Assembly (NCBI GenBank): GCA_038209155.1
Contig: JBBQYA010000005.1
Location: forward strand, 1 to 52,679
DNA length: 52,679 nucleotides
Source: JBBQYA01 sp038209155
GTDB lineage: Bacteria > Bacteroidota > Bacteroidia > Sphingobacteriales > Sphingobacteriaceae
Reading direction: 5' to 3'
Each line of letters opens with the position of its first letter. The first letter of the stretch is position 1. The notes beneath the pieces are model-generated. The model was given only the letters and a program-made list of their open reading frames with translations. It searched no databases and was not told where the DNA came from. A program made the position numbers and the translations under genes. Positions 44,251 to 52,679 of the stretch are shown piece by piece.

Positions 44251-45685
44251 AGCAGTTAAAGGCTTTCTTTGGGACTATGCTGGATTGTTTTTTCGGAAAG
44301 GAGGATCATTTATTGTTGGTGTTTTTTTGGCGAGATTACTAGGACCAAGAGATTTTGGGGTGGTAAGTTTAATGGGTTTTTTTACTGCAATTAGCGGCAG
44401 TTTTATGATCATGGGTTTTCCATCAGCTTTGATTTTAAAAAAAGATGCAGAAGAAATACATTATTCCAGTGTTTTTTGGATTAATTTAAGTGTAGGGTTT
44501 TTTTTATTTTTTTTATTCTTTTTTTTATCTCCGTTTTTTGCTAACTTTTATGATGAGCCAGTTTTAGAAGATGTAATTAAAGTAACTTCTTTAACATTTA
44601 TTTTTAATGCTCTAAACATCGTTCAAACTGCAAAGTTAAGTAAGAAATTAAATTTTAGATCGCAAACCAAAGCTCAAATAATTTCACTAATTATTTCTGG
44701 CGCCATAGCAATTCTTTTAGCTAAAAATGGGTACGGACTTTGGAGTTTGGTATATTATGGTGTGCTATCAAGTATGATTTACACTTGTTGTATATATTAT
44801 TTTGAGCAATGGCTACCAAAATTTATTTTTAGTTTAAATGCTGTAAAAGAAATTTGGAAGTTTGCTTCTAATATGTTGATCAGTGGAATGCTAAATCAGT
44901 TTTTTGAAAAGCTAGATGTACTTTTTATAGGAAAATTTATGCCTGTAGCACTCTTGGGAAACTATAATCGATCCCAATCTTTTAACACATTAATTACTAA
45001 ATTCACTTCCGAAAGCATAGGAAAAGTATCGTTTCCTCTTTTAGTAAATAAAAATTCTAATCAAGAAATTATTAATTTGAATGCAAAAATCTTGGGAATT
45101 ATTTCTTTAGTTGTTTTTGGATTAACCGGACTAATTTATTTAAATGCAGATTTTATTATTATCACTTTGTTTTCTGAAAAATGGATTGACTCAGTTCCGA
45201 TTCTTAAAATAATGATATTAAGTGCATTTTATCACCCTATAAATTCTCAAGTTGTGAGTGTAATAAAAGCAAAAGGTGAATCTGGAATATATCTCCGCTT
45301 AGAAATTGTGAAGAATATTATGTACTTAGTTTCATTTCTAATTGGATTTTTTGCTGGTGGTTTATATGGGATGATGTATGGGATTTTTGTATTTGGAGTT
45401 TTAGCTACTTTACTAAACATTTATTTTTCTGGTAAGGTATTAAACCATAGTACTTTATACCAATTGAAAATAATTTTAAAATATGCGCTTATTGCTTTTA
45501 TTCCAGCTTTGATAGTTATTTTTTCGAGTTCTTTTCTGCCAGAAATTCAATTAATTTACTTTTTTGTATTTAAAGTAATTTTGTTTAGTTTTTTATACTT
45601 AATTGGTTTAATAATTTTGAGAACACAAGCATTAAAAGATTTAGTTAAAATCACAAATCAATTAAAAACTAAAAAAACAGCATGA
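44240..45685 (+). CDS. Wzx-like polysaccharide flippase
   Basis: Multi-helix inner-membrane protein of 481 aa in the MOP superfamily (polysaccharide synthesis group). It would flip lipid-linked repeat units across the membrane. Near the N-terminus KGGSFIVGVFLARLLGPRDF is the classical opening helix of the family, and about 12-14 helices follow. The start is TTG at 44240: a stop lies 18 bases upstream in frame and the next ATG would remove the first helix. It overlaps the YhcH-like gene by 11 bases, and its TGA stop overlaps the ATG of the next, broken gene. Confidence 0.88.
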   Translation: MAHKAVKGFLWDYAGLFFRKGGSFIVGVFLARLLGPRDFGVVSLMGFFTAISGSFMIMGFPSALILKKDAEEIHYSSVFWINLSVGFFLFFLFFFLSPFFANFYDEPVLEDVIKVTSLTFIFNALNIVQTAKLSKKLNFRSQTKAQIISLIISGAIAILLAKNGYGLWSLVYYGVLSSMIYTCCIYYFEQWLPKFIFSLNAVKEIWKFASNMLISGMLNQFFEKLDVLFIGKFMPVALLGNYNRSQSFNTLITKFTSESIGKVSFPLLVNKNSNQEIINLNAKILGIISLVVFGLTGLIYLNADFIIITLFSEKWIDSVPILKIMILSAFYHPINSQVVSVIKAKGESGIYLRLEIVKNIMYLVSFLIGFFAGGLYGMMYGIFVFGVLATLLNIYFSGKVLNHSTLYQLKIILKYALIAFIPALIVIFSSSFLPEIQLIYFFVFKVILFSFLYLIGLIILRTQALKDLVKITNQLKTKKTA

Positions 45686-45792
45686 TACCTGTAACGATTC
45701 ATTTTTTGGCAGCAAATAAAAATATTATGGACAAATCAAAGTCGGTGAGTAAATCGATGAGCAAAAGAAAAACGTTTTTCATTATACAATAG
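45682..45792 (+). pseudogene. probable remnant of a DegT/DnrJ/EryC1 sugar aminotransferase
   Basis: An ATG overlapping the flippase stop (ATGA) opens a 36-codon frame beginning MIPVTIHFLAANKN, then stops. The opening MIPVT..FL matches the usual start of DegT-type sugar aminotransferases such as PglE. The following acyltransferase gene is the normal partner of such an enzyme. The remaining about 340 residues are absent. The coupled start, the family-like opening and the fitting neighbour support a decayed gene, but the match is short. Confidence 0.4.
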
Positions 45793-45871
45793 AATTAAAT
45801 ATTGAATAGCAAAATATGATTGTAGATTACTACTTAAGACTTAAAATAATTATTTTTAAAATATAAATAAA

Positions 45872-46498
45872 TTGCTCTGCATAATTGGAATTGGAGGATT
45901 TGGACGTGAAACATTATGTTGTTTTATTGATATTTTAAATAATCCTAATGCAAAATTGGAAGAATTAGTTTGTTTTATGGTCGATGATGATGAATACAAA
46001 GAAAAAGAATTAAAAGGTATTCCAATTTATCCACTATCTCAGTTAGATACTAAAAAGCATAAGGTTGTAGTTGCTGTAGGAAATCCTATAGTTAGAGAAA
46101 ATATAATTAAAAGATTACCTGCAAATACAATTTATTCCACTCTCATACATCCATCTGCTACTATTTCAAAATGGGTAGTTATCGGCAAAGGTTCAATTGT
46201 ATGTGCAGGTAGCGTGATCACTACGGATGTTAAAATTGGAAATCATGCACATCTAAATTTGAATACGACAATAGGGCATGATTGTGAAATTGGTGATTTT
46301 TTTACTTCTGCACCAAGTGTAAATATCAGTGGTATTTGTACAATTGGCGATAAAGTATATTTTGGAAGTGGTTCATGCATAAAACAACAAGTTTCTATTT
46401 GCTCAAATGTTATAATCGGCATGGGTGGAATTGTAATAAAGAACATAAATGTTTCTGGAACTTATGTAGGCAATCCAGTAAAGAAAATTGAAAAATAA
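45872..46498 (+). CDS. PglD/NeuD-like sugar O/N-acyltransferase
   Basis: Acyltransferase of 208 aa with an N-terminal Rossmann-like part (IIGIGGFGRET at residues 4-14) and a C-terminal left-handed beta-helix of hexapeptide repeats (VVIGKGSIVCAGSVITTDVK near 106, then NHAHLNLNTTIGHDCEIGDF). The catalytic-type His is in TTIGHDCEIGD. PglD homologues acetylate UDP-4-amino sugars. The start is TTG at 45872, which gives the expected N-terminus at once. The aminotransferase that should make its substrate is only a remnant upstream. Confidence 0.85.
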   Translation: MLCIIGIGGFGRETLCCFIDILNNPNAKLEELVCFMVDDDEYKEKELKGIPIYPLSQLDTKKHKVVVAVGNPIVRENIIKRLPANTIYSTLIHPSATISKWVVIGKGSIVCAGSVITTDVKIGNHAHLNLNTTIGHDCEIGDFFTSAPSVNISGICTIGDKVYFGSGSCIKQQVSICSNVIIGMGGIVIKNINVSGTYVGNPVKKIEK

Positions 46499-46716
46499 AA
46501 CGTTTAAATAAAGTTTTTAAAAATTAAAGTTTGGTAATAAATTAAATGGTTCTGTTTTTTACAATCGTGAAATTAAAGAATTTTATTTTTTTTAAGTAAA
46601 TGAAAAAAGAAAAATTAAAAATAAATTATAATCATGAAAATATATCCTACTAGCAATTTGATTTTTAATAAAAAAAATGTCTTATTTACTTTAATTTCTT
46701 TAACTAAAAATTAAAT

Positions 46717-47646
46717 ATGATTGAAATAGCAAAAAAAGTATTTCAAGTAGAAATAGAAACATTACAAAAAGTTGCTGCCAATTTAGATTCCAACTTTAAT
46801 TCGGCAGTGGATGCAATTCTTTTTTCAAAAGGCAAATTCATTATTTGTGGAATGGGAAAATCTGGTTTGATCGGTAAAAAAATTGCTGCAACTTTTGCAA
46901 GCACTGGAACACCAAGTTTTTTTATACATCCCGGAGAGGCATTTCACGGAGATTTAGGCATGATTGGAAAAGAAGATATTGTAATGCTTATTTCTTTTTC
47001 TGGAGAAACCGATGAAGTGCTAAAGGTAATTCCCTATTTAAAATGGAATCAAAATCAAATAATTGCTATTTCTGGCAATCCCAATTCTACGCTTGCAAAA
47101 AACGCTGATTTTCATTTAAATATAGCAGTCACAGAAGAGGCTTGCCCACTAGCTCTTGCTCCAACATCCTCTACCACAGCAACTTTGGTGATGGGAGATG
47201 CGGTAGCAGTTGCGTTAATGGAGAAAAGAAAATTTAAGCCTGAGGATTTTGCTCGCTTCCACCCAGGAGGAAGTTTGGGTAAAAAACTTTTGACAATCGT
47301 GAAAGATTTAATGCGAAAAGATTCTTTGCCTTTTATAGATAGGCATGCTAATTTTTCAGATTTGATTTTAAAAATGTCTGCTGGAAGATTAGGGATGGTA
47401 ATAGTCGGGAATGCTGAGCATGTGGAAGGAATAATTACAGATGGTGATTTACGAAGAGGATTACTTAATCATGAGCGGATGGACGAGCTGAAAATCAATG
47501 AATTGATGAATAAGAATCCAAAATTTGTAAATGAAGAAACTAAAGCACTAGATGCAGAAGAACTCATGCGGGAAAGTAGAATTACAACTATTTTAGTGTA
47601 TAATGACCAGAAATTTTTAAGTGGGATTTACCAAATTTTTAATTAA
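46717..47646 (+). CDS. kpsF: arabinose-5-phosphate isomerase (KpsF/KdsD-like)
   Basis: SIS-domain isomerase that converts ribulose 5-phosphate to arabinose 5-phosphate, the Kdo precursor. The SIS part covers about 35-185 (CGMGKSGLIGKK near 45, FHGDLGMIGKEDIVMLIS near 79, APTSSTTATLVMGDA near 147). Two CBS domains follow (VKDLMRKDSLPFID near 201, then INELMNKNPKF). Its length of 309 aa is normal. No kdsA or kdsB lies in the window. It starts 2 bases after a meaningless 26-codon frame in the spacer. Confidence 0.92.
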   Translation: MIEIAKKVFQVEIETLQKVAANLDSNFNSAVDAILFSKGKFIICGMGKSGLIGKKIAATFASTGTPSFFIHPGEAFHGDLGMIGKEDIVMLISFSGETDEVLKVIPYLKWNQNQIIAISGNPNSTLAKNADFHLNIAVTEEACPLALAPTSSTTATLVMGDAVAVALMEKRKFKPEDFARFHPGGSLGKKLLTIVKDLMRKDSLPFIDRHANFSDLILKMSAGRLGMVIVGNAEHVEGIITDGDLRRGLLNHERMDELKINELMNKNPKFVNEETKALDAEELMRESRITTILVYNDQKFLSGIYQIFN

Positions 47647-47662
47647 AAAAGAATTTAAAAAA

Positions 47663-48622
47663 ATGATGGAAAAATATACAGCACATTTAATGAATAGATC
47701 TTGTAGAATATGTGCAAGTACGCAGAATCAAGAAATAGCAAATTCCATGCGGTCTGGGCCTCAATTAAAAACGGTAATCTGTTCTGATTGTAGTTTGGTT
47801 TTCACCAATCCTTTACCTAGCCAAGATAATTATTACGCATTTTACGCCAATGATTATGAAAAACATTATGGCAAAAGCACGGCTAGCCAACCTATACAAA
47901 TACAACCTGATTTTTTCGCTAAACTCTCAACTTATAAAGATTTTAAAAACTCTGACTTTTTGGAAATTGGTCCAGGCAGAGGAAATGTAATTTTTCATGC
48001 TGCAAAACTTTTTAAATCTGTTTTAGGTGTAGAACCAAGCGAGAAATTTTCTGAATATTTAGAAAAAGATTTAAAAATACCAACCCTTACTACTACTGGA
48101 GAAAATTTCTTTGAAACCAATACCAAGACTTTTGATGTGGTGGCTATGTTTCATGTTTTGGAGCATATTTACGATCCAAATATTGCCTTTCAAGGAATTC
48201 GTAAAGCTTTAAATAAGGATGGAATAGTGGTAATTGAAGTTCCAAATGTGATGAAACCTTTCAGAAATCTAGATCACTATTTTTTGCGGTTTGTACATCC
48301 TTTTAATTTTTCACCTTTCACCTTAAGCACATTATTAATTAAAAATGGTTTTGAAATTATCCATTTAGAGGATGGTGAAAATGAATGGATTAAACCTGAA
48401 AATATTTTAGTTTTTGCAAAAAAAATTGAACAATATGATTTTCATTTTGATAGAAATACAGCGCAAAATGAAGTGGTAAAAGTGTTGAAAACTTGGAAAA
48501 ACTACCGAATTTATTTTGAAAATACGTTGAAATCTAAATGGTTTTATCTGGATTTAAAAAAATCAATTAAAAATCAATTAAGAAAAATTGTTAGACCAAT
48601 TAAAAAATTATTAAAGTCTTAA
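47663..48622 (+). CDS. SAM-dependent methyltransferase with N-terminal zinc-binding motif
   Basis: Class I methyltransferase of 319 aa from ATG 47663; an upstream GTG at 47621 would run into the kpsF gene and is less likely. Residues about 12-45 carry two CxxC pairs (CRIC, CSDC), a zinc ribbon typical of sugar C-methyltransferases and small surface-glycan methyltransferases. The SAM motif EIGPGRG lies near 100, followed by FDVVAMFHVLEHIYDP near 155. The C-terminus is basic. It likely methylates a sugar of the polymer. The next gene starts directly after its stop. Confidence 0.85.
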   Translation: MMEKYTAHLMNRSCRICASTQNQEIANSMRSGPQLKTVICSDCSLVFTNPLPSQDNYYAFYANDYEKHYGKSTASQPIQIQPDFFAKLSTYKDFKNSDFLEIGPGRGNVIFHAAKLFKSVLGVEPSEKFSEYLEKDLKIPTLTTTGENFFETNTKTFDVVAMFHVLEHIYDPNIAFQGIRKALNKDGIVVIEVPNVMKPFRNLDHYFLRFVHPFNFSPFTLSTLLIKNGFEIIHLEDGENEWIKPENILVFAKKIEQYDFHFDRNTAQNEVVKVLKTWKNYRIYFENTLKSKWFYLDLKKSIKNQLRKIVRPIKKLLKS

Positions 48623-49849
48623 ATGCCTAAAAAATTAATTGCACTCTGTTTATTTCGAGATCAATATGCCCATATACAAGGCGTTGAGAAAGCTTTGAAA
48701 GAAAAAGTTGATTTAGTGTATGATGAAATTTGGGATCAAAAAATTTTATTTGAACTAATGCCAGATATCGTAATTGGCATTAACGAATATCATTTAGATA
48801 TGATTAAATGCTACCAAACAGCAAAAGATTTAAGTATTCCAACTTTAACGATACAAGATGGAATATTGGAATGGAGATTTATGTTTGAAAATGATTTGTA
48901 TAAGGGAAACGAAAATGGAGTTCCAATGCATCATCCAATTATAGCTGATAAATATGCTTGTATTGGTTTGTTGATGGCAAATCATATTGCTCAATTAGGA
49001 AATAGAAATAAAATTGAAATCACAGGAATGCCTAAAATGGATAATTTGATTCTAAATAAAATCAAAAAAACCACTTTGAAAGCAGGTAAAAAAAGAATTT
49101 TAATTATTACCAGTTCCAAGCCTTGGTTTGATGAGGAACAAAAAATTATTCTTATTGAATCTTTAAAAGACATTAAAAGTTTTTTTGATTCCCATCCAGA
49201 ATTTGAAGTGCAATGGAGAATAACCAAAGGATTGGAACAAGAAATTGGGGTTCAAACTTCATTTAATAAAAAAGAAACTTCTGAAATTGCAGATCAAATT
49301 ATAAATTCGGATGCTATAATTACCACAACTAGCACTACAATCATAGAATCAATGCTTTCAGGAAAACCAGTAGCCACCTTAGATTATTTTAATCGCCCAG
49401 TGCTTACTCCTACTGTTTGGAATATTAGACAAAGAAAAGATATTGAAATTGCGATACGCTCTATGCTTTCGGAAAATCAAAACCTTTTCTGGATGCAAGA
49501 AAACACTAAAAATCAATTAATTAGAACGGATCATTCTGCATCAGAAACCATTGCTTCATTGGTTTTAAAGATGATTATATTCAGAAAAAATAATGCTGAC
49601 AAAGAGTTTCCGAGTAATATGTGCGAATGGGATTATTTTGAGAATCAAAAATTTCAACATCCTAAAAGAAATGAATTGTATGAGCAAAGAGAAGTTTTTA
49701 AAAATGCAGATATCGAATGGCTACAATCTAGAATCCTTAGATCTGAACGAGAAAATGAAGCCATGAGAAAGCAATTAAACAAACGATCCTTTGGATTTAT
49801 GGTACTTTCTGCTTATGGAAAATTAAAAAAAATAGCTCGAAAAAAATAA
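48623..49849 (+). CDS. putative GT-B-type surface glycan transferase
   Basis: Unassigned transferase-like protein of 408 aa. It shows a two-domain GT-B-like layout. The first half has IGINEYHLDMIKCYQTAKDL; the second has the typical late donor-binding stretch AIITTTSTTIIESMLSGKPV near 233, seen in capsule glycosyl- and glycerophospho-transferases and in 2-epimerase-like folds. The C-terminus is helical and basic (RSERENEAMRKQL), suggesting membrane contact. It starts right at the stop of the methyltransferase gene. The donor and acceptor are unknown. Confidence 0.6.
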   Translation: MPKKLIALCLFRDQYAHIQGVEKALKEKVDLVYDEIWDQKILFELMPDIVIGINEYHLDMIKCYQTAKDLSIPTLTIQDGILEWRFMFENDLYKGNENGVPMHHPIIADKYACIGLLMANHIAQLGNRNKIEITGMPKMDNLILNKIKKTTLKAGKKRILIITSSKPWFDEEQKIILIESLKDIKSFFDSHPEFEVQWRITKGLEQEIGVQTSFNKKETSEIADQIINSDAIITTTSTTIIESMLSGKPVATLDYFNRPVLTPTVWNIRQRKDIEIAIRSMLSENQNLFWMQENTKNQLIRTDHSASETIASLVLKMIIFRKNNADKEFPSNMCEWDYFENQKFQHPKRNELYEQREVFKNADIEWLQSRILRSERENEAMRKQLNKRSFGFMVLSAYGKLKKIARKK

Positions 49850-49855
49850 ATAGCC

Positions 49856-50524
49856 ATGAAAAAGCTTTTAATAATTGGAATAAATGGAACAGTCGGAAAA
49901 GCGGTTGCTGAATTGGCTACTAAAAAGGATTATGAGGTTTTTGGTACAAGTTCTAGAAAAGAAAAAAGCTCAGATAAAATATTCTATTTAGATTTCTTAA
50001 ATCAAAAAAGTGTAGAGGATTTTGATTTGAAATTTGAATTTGACGATGTGCTTATAACTGCTGGCAAAGAACCTCAATTTAATTTATATGAGAGTTCGCC
50101 AAACCATATACAGGATATGTTTGCAATACATGTAATAGGTCCTATATTATGGATTAAAAAATCAGCAAAAAAAATAAAAACTGGAGGAAGTATCACTTTT
50201 ATTTCTTCACCAGCAGCTTATAAAGGTAGTTATGATCCATCTTATGCTGCCGTAAAGGGAGCAATTAATTCACTAGTGAGAACATTGGCAAAAGATTTAG
50301 CTCCTGAAATTCGAGTAAATTCTTTTGCTCCTGGTTTAATAGAGAATTCACCAGTTTTTGAAAGAATGACACCAGATTTTAGAGAAAAACATTTAAACGC
50401 AACCTTGACAAAAAGAAATACCAGCGCAGAAGATTGCGCAAAATCCATTTTATTTTTGATGGAAAGTCCACAAATTACTGGACAAATTTTACACGTAAAC
50501 GGGGGAATGATTTATGGAAGTTAA
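49856..50524 (+). CDS. short-chain dehydrogenase/reductase of the glycan locus
   Basis: Compact SDR of 222 aa. The cofactor loop is GINGTVG (G8, G11, G14). The catalytic residues are S117/S118, Y130 and K134 (PSYAAVKG), and VNGG near the end is usual for the family. It starts 6 bases after the GT-B-like gene and overlaps the FAD oxidoreductase gene by 11 bases, so the three are probably translated together. It likely reduces or oxidises a sugar or its precursor; the substrate is unknown. Confidence 0.85.
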   Translation: MKKLLIIGINGTVGKAVAELATKKDYEVFGTSSRKEKSSDKIFYLDFLNQKSVEDFDLKFEFDDVLITAGKEPQFNLYESSPNHIQDMFAIHVIGPILWIKKSAKKIKTGGSITFISSPAAYKGSYDPSYAAVKGAINSLVRTLAKDLAPEIRVNSFAPGLIENSPVFERMTPDFREKHLNATLTKRNTSAEDCAKSILFLMESPQITGQILHVNGGMIYGS

Positions 50525-51605
50525 AGAGCATGTAATAGTAATTGGCGCAGGATTATTCGGATTAACAAGTGCGATAGTTTTAGCAGAAAAAGGTTACCGA
50601 GTTACGGTAATTGAAAAAAATTATGATGTAATGTTAGAAGCTTCTTTAGTCAACCAAAACAGAATTCACTACGGTTACCATTATCCTCGAAGTCTGCAAA
50701 CCGGAAGAGAGGCTTTGGATGGTTTAGAAATGTTTAAATCGTATTATAATAATTGTCTTTACGATGGTTTGACCAAATATTATGGAATTGCAAAACATGG
50801 TTCGCATCTAACTTCTCAAGAATTTAGTACTTTTTGTGAAACTCTTGGAATACCTTTAGAAGAAGAATGGCCAGACAAATCCTTGGTTAATCATGAAATG
50901 CTTGATTCTTGCTGGAGAGTTTATGAACCTGTTTTTGATTATTATGTTTTGAGAGAAAACATTATGAATCGGATCAGTGAAAATAGAGACATTCGTGTTT
51001 TAAGAAATGCTCAAGTAAGTTTAATTGAAAAATTTCCACCTAAAAAACTTCGTTTGACATTAAATAATGGCTACAAATTGGAAGGATCATTTTTGATTAA
51101 TGCAACTTATTCTGGCTTAACAGATATTTTGAAATTGTTCAACGAAGAAATTCTAAAAGCAAAATATCAATTATTGGTTTTGCCGATTTTGAAAATGGAA
51201 AAACCAGTACATCCATTCGGAATTACTATTATGGATGGTCCATTTTGTTCATTAGTGCCAAGGGGTTTTTCGCCTGATGAATATATACTTTCGCACGTGG
51301 TGCATTCTGTAGTCCAATCTCATTTAGGATATCACAAACCCGATTGGAACAGTTTCGATGGAAATGTGGAGATGGATATTGTAAATTATGCCAGCCAATA
51401 TTATCCAATTCTAAATAGTATGAAACTCAAAGAATCTTGGATTACTACCAAAATGATTTTGCCTAATCAAGAAGTGGATGATGCTCGCCCAACTCTATTA
51501 TTAGAGCATGATAAAAATATATTTTCTGTATTTAGCGGTAAAGTTACCACTTGTGTTACAGCAGCTTATCAGCTTTTGGATAAAGTAAATTCTTCCTTAA
51601 ATTAA
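50514..51605 (+). CDS. FAD-dependent oxidoreductase (DAO family)
   Basis: Flavoprotein of 363 aa related to D-amino-acid oxidase/glycine oxidase folds. The FAD motif GAGLFG is at residues 11-16 (VIGAGLFGLTSAIVLAEKG), followed by the acidic ribose ligand in VIEK. FLINATYSGLTDIL near 197 is the second FAD-contact region. In polysaccharide loci such enzymes oxidise amines or hydroxyls on sugars or lipids, but none has a fixed function. It overlaps the SDR gene by 11 bases and ends 3 bases before the next glycosyltransferase gene. Confidence 0.8.
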   Translation: MEVKEHVIVIGAGLFGLTSAIVLAEKGYRVTVIEKNYDVMLEASLVNQNRIHYGYHYPRSLQTGREALDGLEMFKSYYNNCLYDGLTKYYGIAKHGSHLTSQEFSTFCETLGIPLEEEWPDKSLVNHEMLDSCWRVYEPVFDYYVLRENIMNRISENRDIRVLRNAQVSLIEKFPPKKLRLTLNNGYKLEGSFLINATYSGLTDILKLFNEEILKAKYQLLVLPILKMEKPVHPFGITIMDGPFCSLVPRGFSPDEYILSHVVHSVVQSHLGYHKPDWNSFDGNVEMDIVNYASQYYPILNSMKLKESWITTKMILPNQEVDDARPTLLLEHDKNIFSVFSGKVTTCVTAAYQLLDKVNSSLN

Positions 51606-51608
51606 TTC

Positions 51609-52679
51609 ATGAAAATATTAATGTGGGTGAGTGGAGAAAAAGCACCCTCTCCCCGATTTAGATTTTTGCAATATGTAGAACCCTTAAAAAAATTGGGTCA
51701 TACGGTGGATGTAGTCATAGCCAATCAACCAAGAGATTGGGTGCCGACTAGTAAAAATAAATACATCGCTAGATTGCAGCAGTATTTCACCTATTTCAAA
51801 AGAATTGTTCAAGTTAAGAATTCGTTGAAAAATGCGGCTGATTATGATGTGGTTTTCACCAACAAAGATTTAGTTCCTTATTATCGTGTTACCGATTTAG
51901 AACATTGGTTAGCAAGAAAAAATCCAAATCTGATATTTGACATAGATGATGCTATTTATTTAGGAAAAAGAGGCAAAAAGATGGACAAAATTATGTCTGC
52001 TTACAAGGCTGTTATAGGTGGAAACCCAACTATTACTCAATATTGCCAAGAGACTTACAAGCTAGACAGCTATTATATTCCCATGGGAATAAATATGGAT
52101 TTTTATAAACCTGCTACAATCAGAAAGGAAGGAAAACTTCGGATTGGTTGGTCAGGATCACATCATACCAATGTTTTTGCATTGCCTTTATTAAAAAAAC
52201 CTTTACTGGAATTGGCTCAAAAAATGGATTTCGAGTTTTTAATTATTTCTAATAAAGATCCAGAACTAGAATGGAAAGGAATAAATCACCGCTTTATACA
52301 ATGGACAGAAAGTACTGAAGTTGAATCACTTCAACAAATGGATATAGGATTAATGCCATTGGCGGATGGCCCTTTTGAACAAGGAAAATGTGCATTGAAA
52401 GCCGTTCAATACATGGCTGTTGGAATTCCTGCACTAGTTTCTCCAGTGGGTGTGAATAAATTGATTATTGATCATGGAATTAATGGGTTGCATTGCAAAA
52501 ATGAGCAAGATTTTTTAGTTAATTTGTTTTTGCTGGCTAATGATGAGGGTTTAAGAAATAAAATGGGAAAGAATGCTTATCAAAAAGTTTTAGACAAATA
52601 TTCAATTGAAGTTTTAACTAAAGAATATGAGCGAGTTTTTCAAAAAGTTTCTTCTAAAGATTTTCAAAAAGACAAAAAT
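51609..52679 (+). CDS. GT4-like glycosyltransferase (runs off the window end)
   Basis: Partial gene of at least 357 codons starting at ATG 51609, open to the end of the window. The N-terminus (VSGEKAPSPRFRFLQYVEPL) and later LRIGWSGSHHTNVFALPL near 176 fit family 4/1 GT-B transferases. The donor-side segment FEQGKCALKAVQYMAVGIPA near 256 carries the conserved EQGKCALK..QYMA pattern. It probably adds a sugar to the repeat unit. It continues the locus past the window. Confidence 0.85.
   Translation, partial: MKILMWVSGEKAPSPRFRFLQYVEPLKKLGHTVDVVIANQPRDWVPTSKNKYIARLQQYFTYFKRIVQVKNSLKNAADYDVVFTNKDLVPYYRVTDLEHWLARKNPNLIFDIDDAIYLGKRGKKMDKIMSAYKAVIGGNPTITQYCQETYKLDSYYIPMGINMDFYKPATIRKEGKLRIGWSGSHHTNVFALPLLKKPLLELAQKMDFEFLIISNKDPELEWKGINHRFIQWTESTEVESLQQMDIGLMPLADGPFEQGKCALKAVQYMAVGIPALVSPVGVNKLIIDHGINGLHCKNEQDFLVNLFLLANDEGLRNKMGKNAYQKVLDKYSIEVLTKEYERVFQKVSSKDFQKDKN

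Noticed and set aside
46634..46714. 26-codon frame ending 2 bases before kpsF
   Set aside because: No recognisable similarity; it could be a leader peptide or an old gene end, but the AT-rich spacer gives such frames by chance.
1..52679. CRISPR arrays, insertion sequences, prophage genes or rRNA
   Set aside because: No regularly spaced repeats, no transposase or integrase frames, no phage structural genes and no rRNA-like sequence were seen.

Overview
The window looks like chromosomal DNA from a low-GC member of the Bacteroidota. Four signs support this: three secreted proteins end in type IX secretion (T9SS) sorting domains; several genes have TAnnTTTG-type promoters; menaquinone is made by the futalosine route (mqnE, mqnA), which within the phylum points away from typical Flavobacteriia; and many genes are Bacteroidota-style lipoproteins or small conserved Bacteroidota proteins. 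No phage, plasmid, insertion sequence or CRISPR array was seen.

Layout. 0.2-2.0 kb: a minus-strand toxin-antitoxin module (MqsR-like toxin, Panacea/DUF4065 antitoxin) lying between two identical terminator hairpins; the toxin seems to have a one-base frameshift at its second codon. 2.0-5.3 kb: a giant T9SS-secreted protein with a blue-copper domain and a duplicated lectin-like/Calx-beta unit. 5.5-9.0 kb: mqnE, a histidine phosphatase and mqnA, converging on a nucleoside phosphorylase. 9.0-9.35 kb: a repeat-rich spacer. 9.35-17.2 kb: recR, a glycosyltransferase fused to a phosphoglycosyltransferase-like membrane part, a short-chain dehydrogenase, an esterase, a T9SS endonuclease I, and a papain-like protease lipoprotein next to an unknown lipoprotein. 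17.4-25.2 kb: TPR protein, gyrA, hemF, an MFS transporter, a small lipoprotein and a CorA transporter. 25.2-36.9 kb: AraC regulator, a 48-residue protein, tRNA-Cys, TrmH-type methyltransferase, a BamA/TamA-like outer membrane protein, an FG-GAP T9SS protein, a MauG-like dihaem peroxidase next to an MbnP-like copper protein, and an AsmA-like protein.

37.0-52.7 kb: an ABC exporter followed by a capsule/exopolysaccharide locus on the plus strand that runs off the end of the window: Wza-like export lipoprotein, Wzc-like kinase, UDP-sugar dehydrogenase, YhcH-like protein, Wzx-like flippase, a probable aminotransferase remnant, PglD/NeuD-like acyltransferase, KpsF isomerase, methyltransferase, GT-B-like transferase, SDR, FAD oxidoreductase and a GT4-type glycosyltransferase. 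The order suggests a Wzx/Wzy-type polymer containing a uronic acid. The damaged aminotransferase suggests that a 4-amino-sugar branch has decayed here or moved elsewhere.

The best candidates for new biology are the frameshifted, terminator-flanked toxin-antitoxin module, the protease/lipoprotein pair, the MauG-like/MbnP-like pair, and the glycosyltransferase/phosphoglycosyltransferase fusion. All calls come from reading the sequence by eye; no database search was run.
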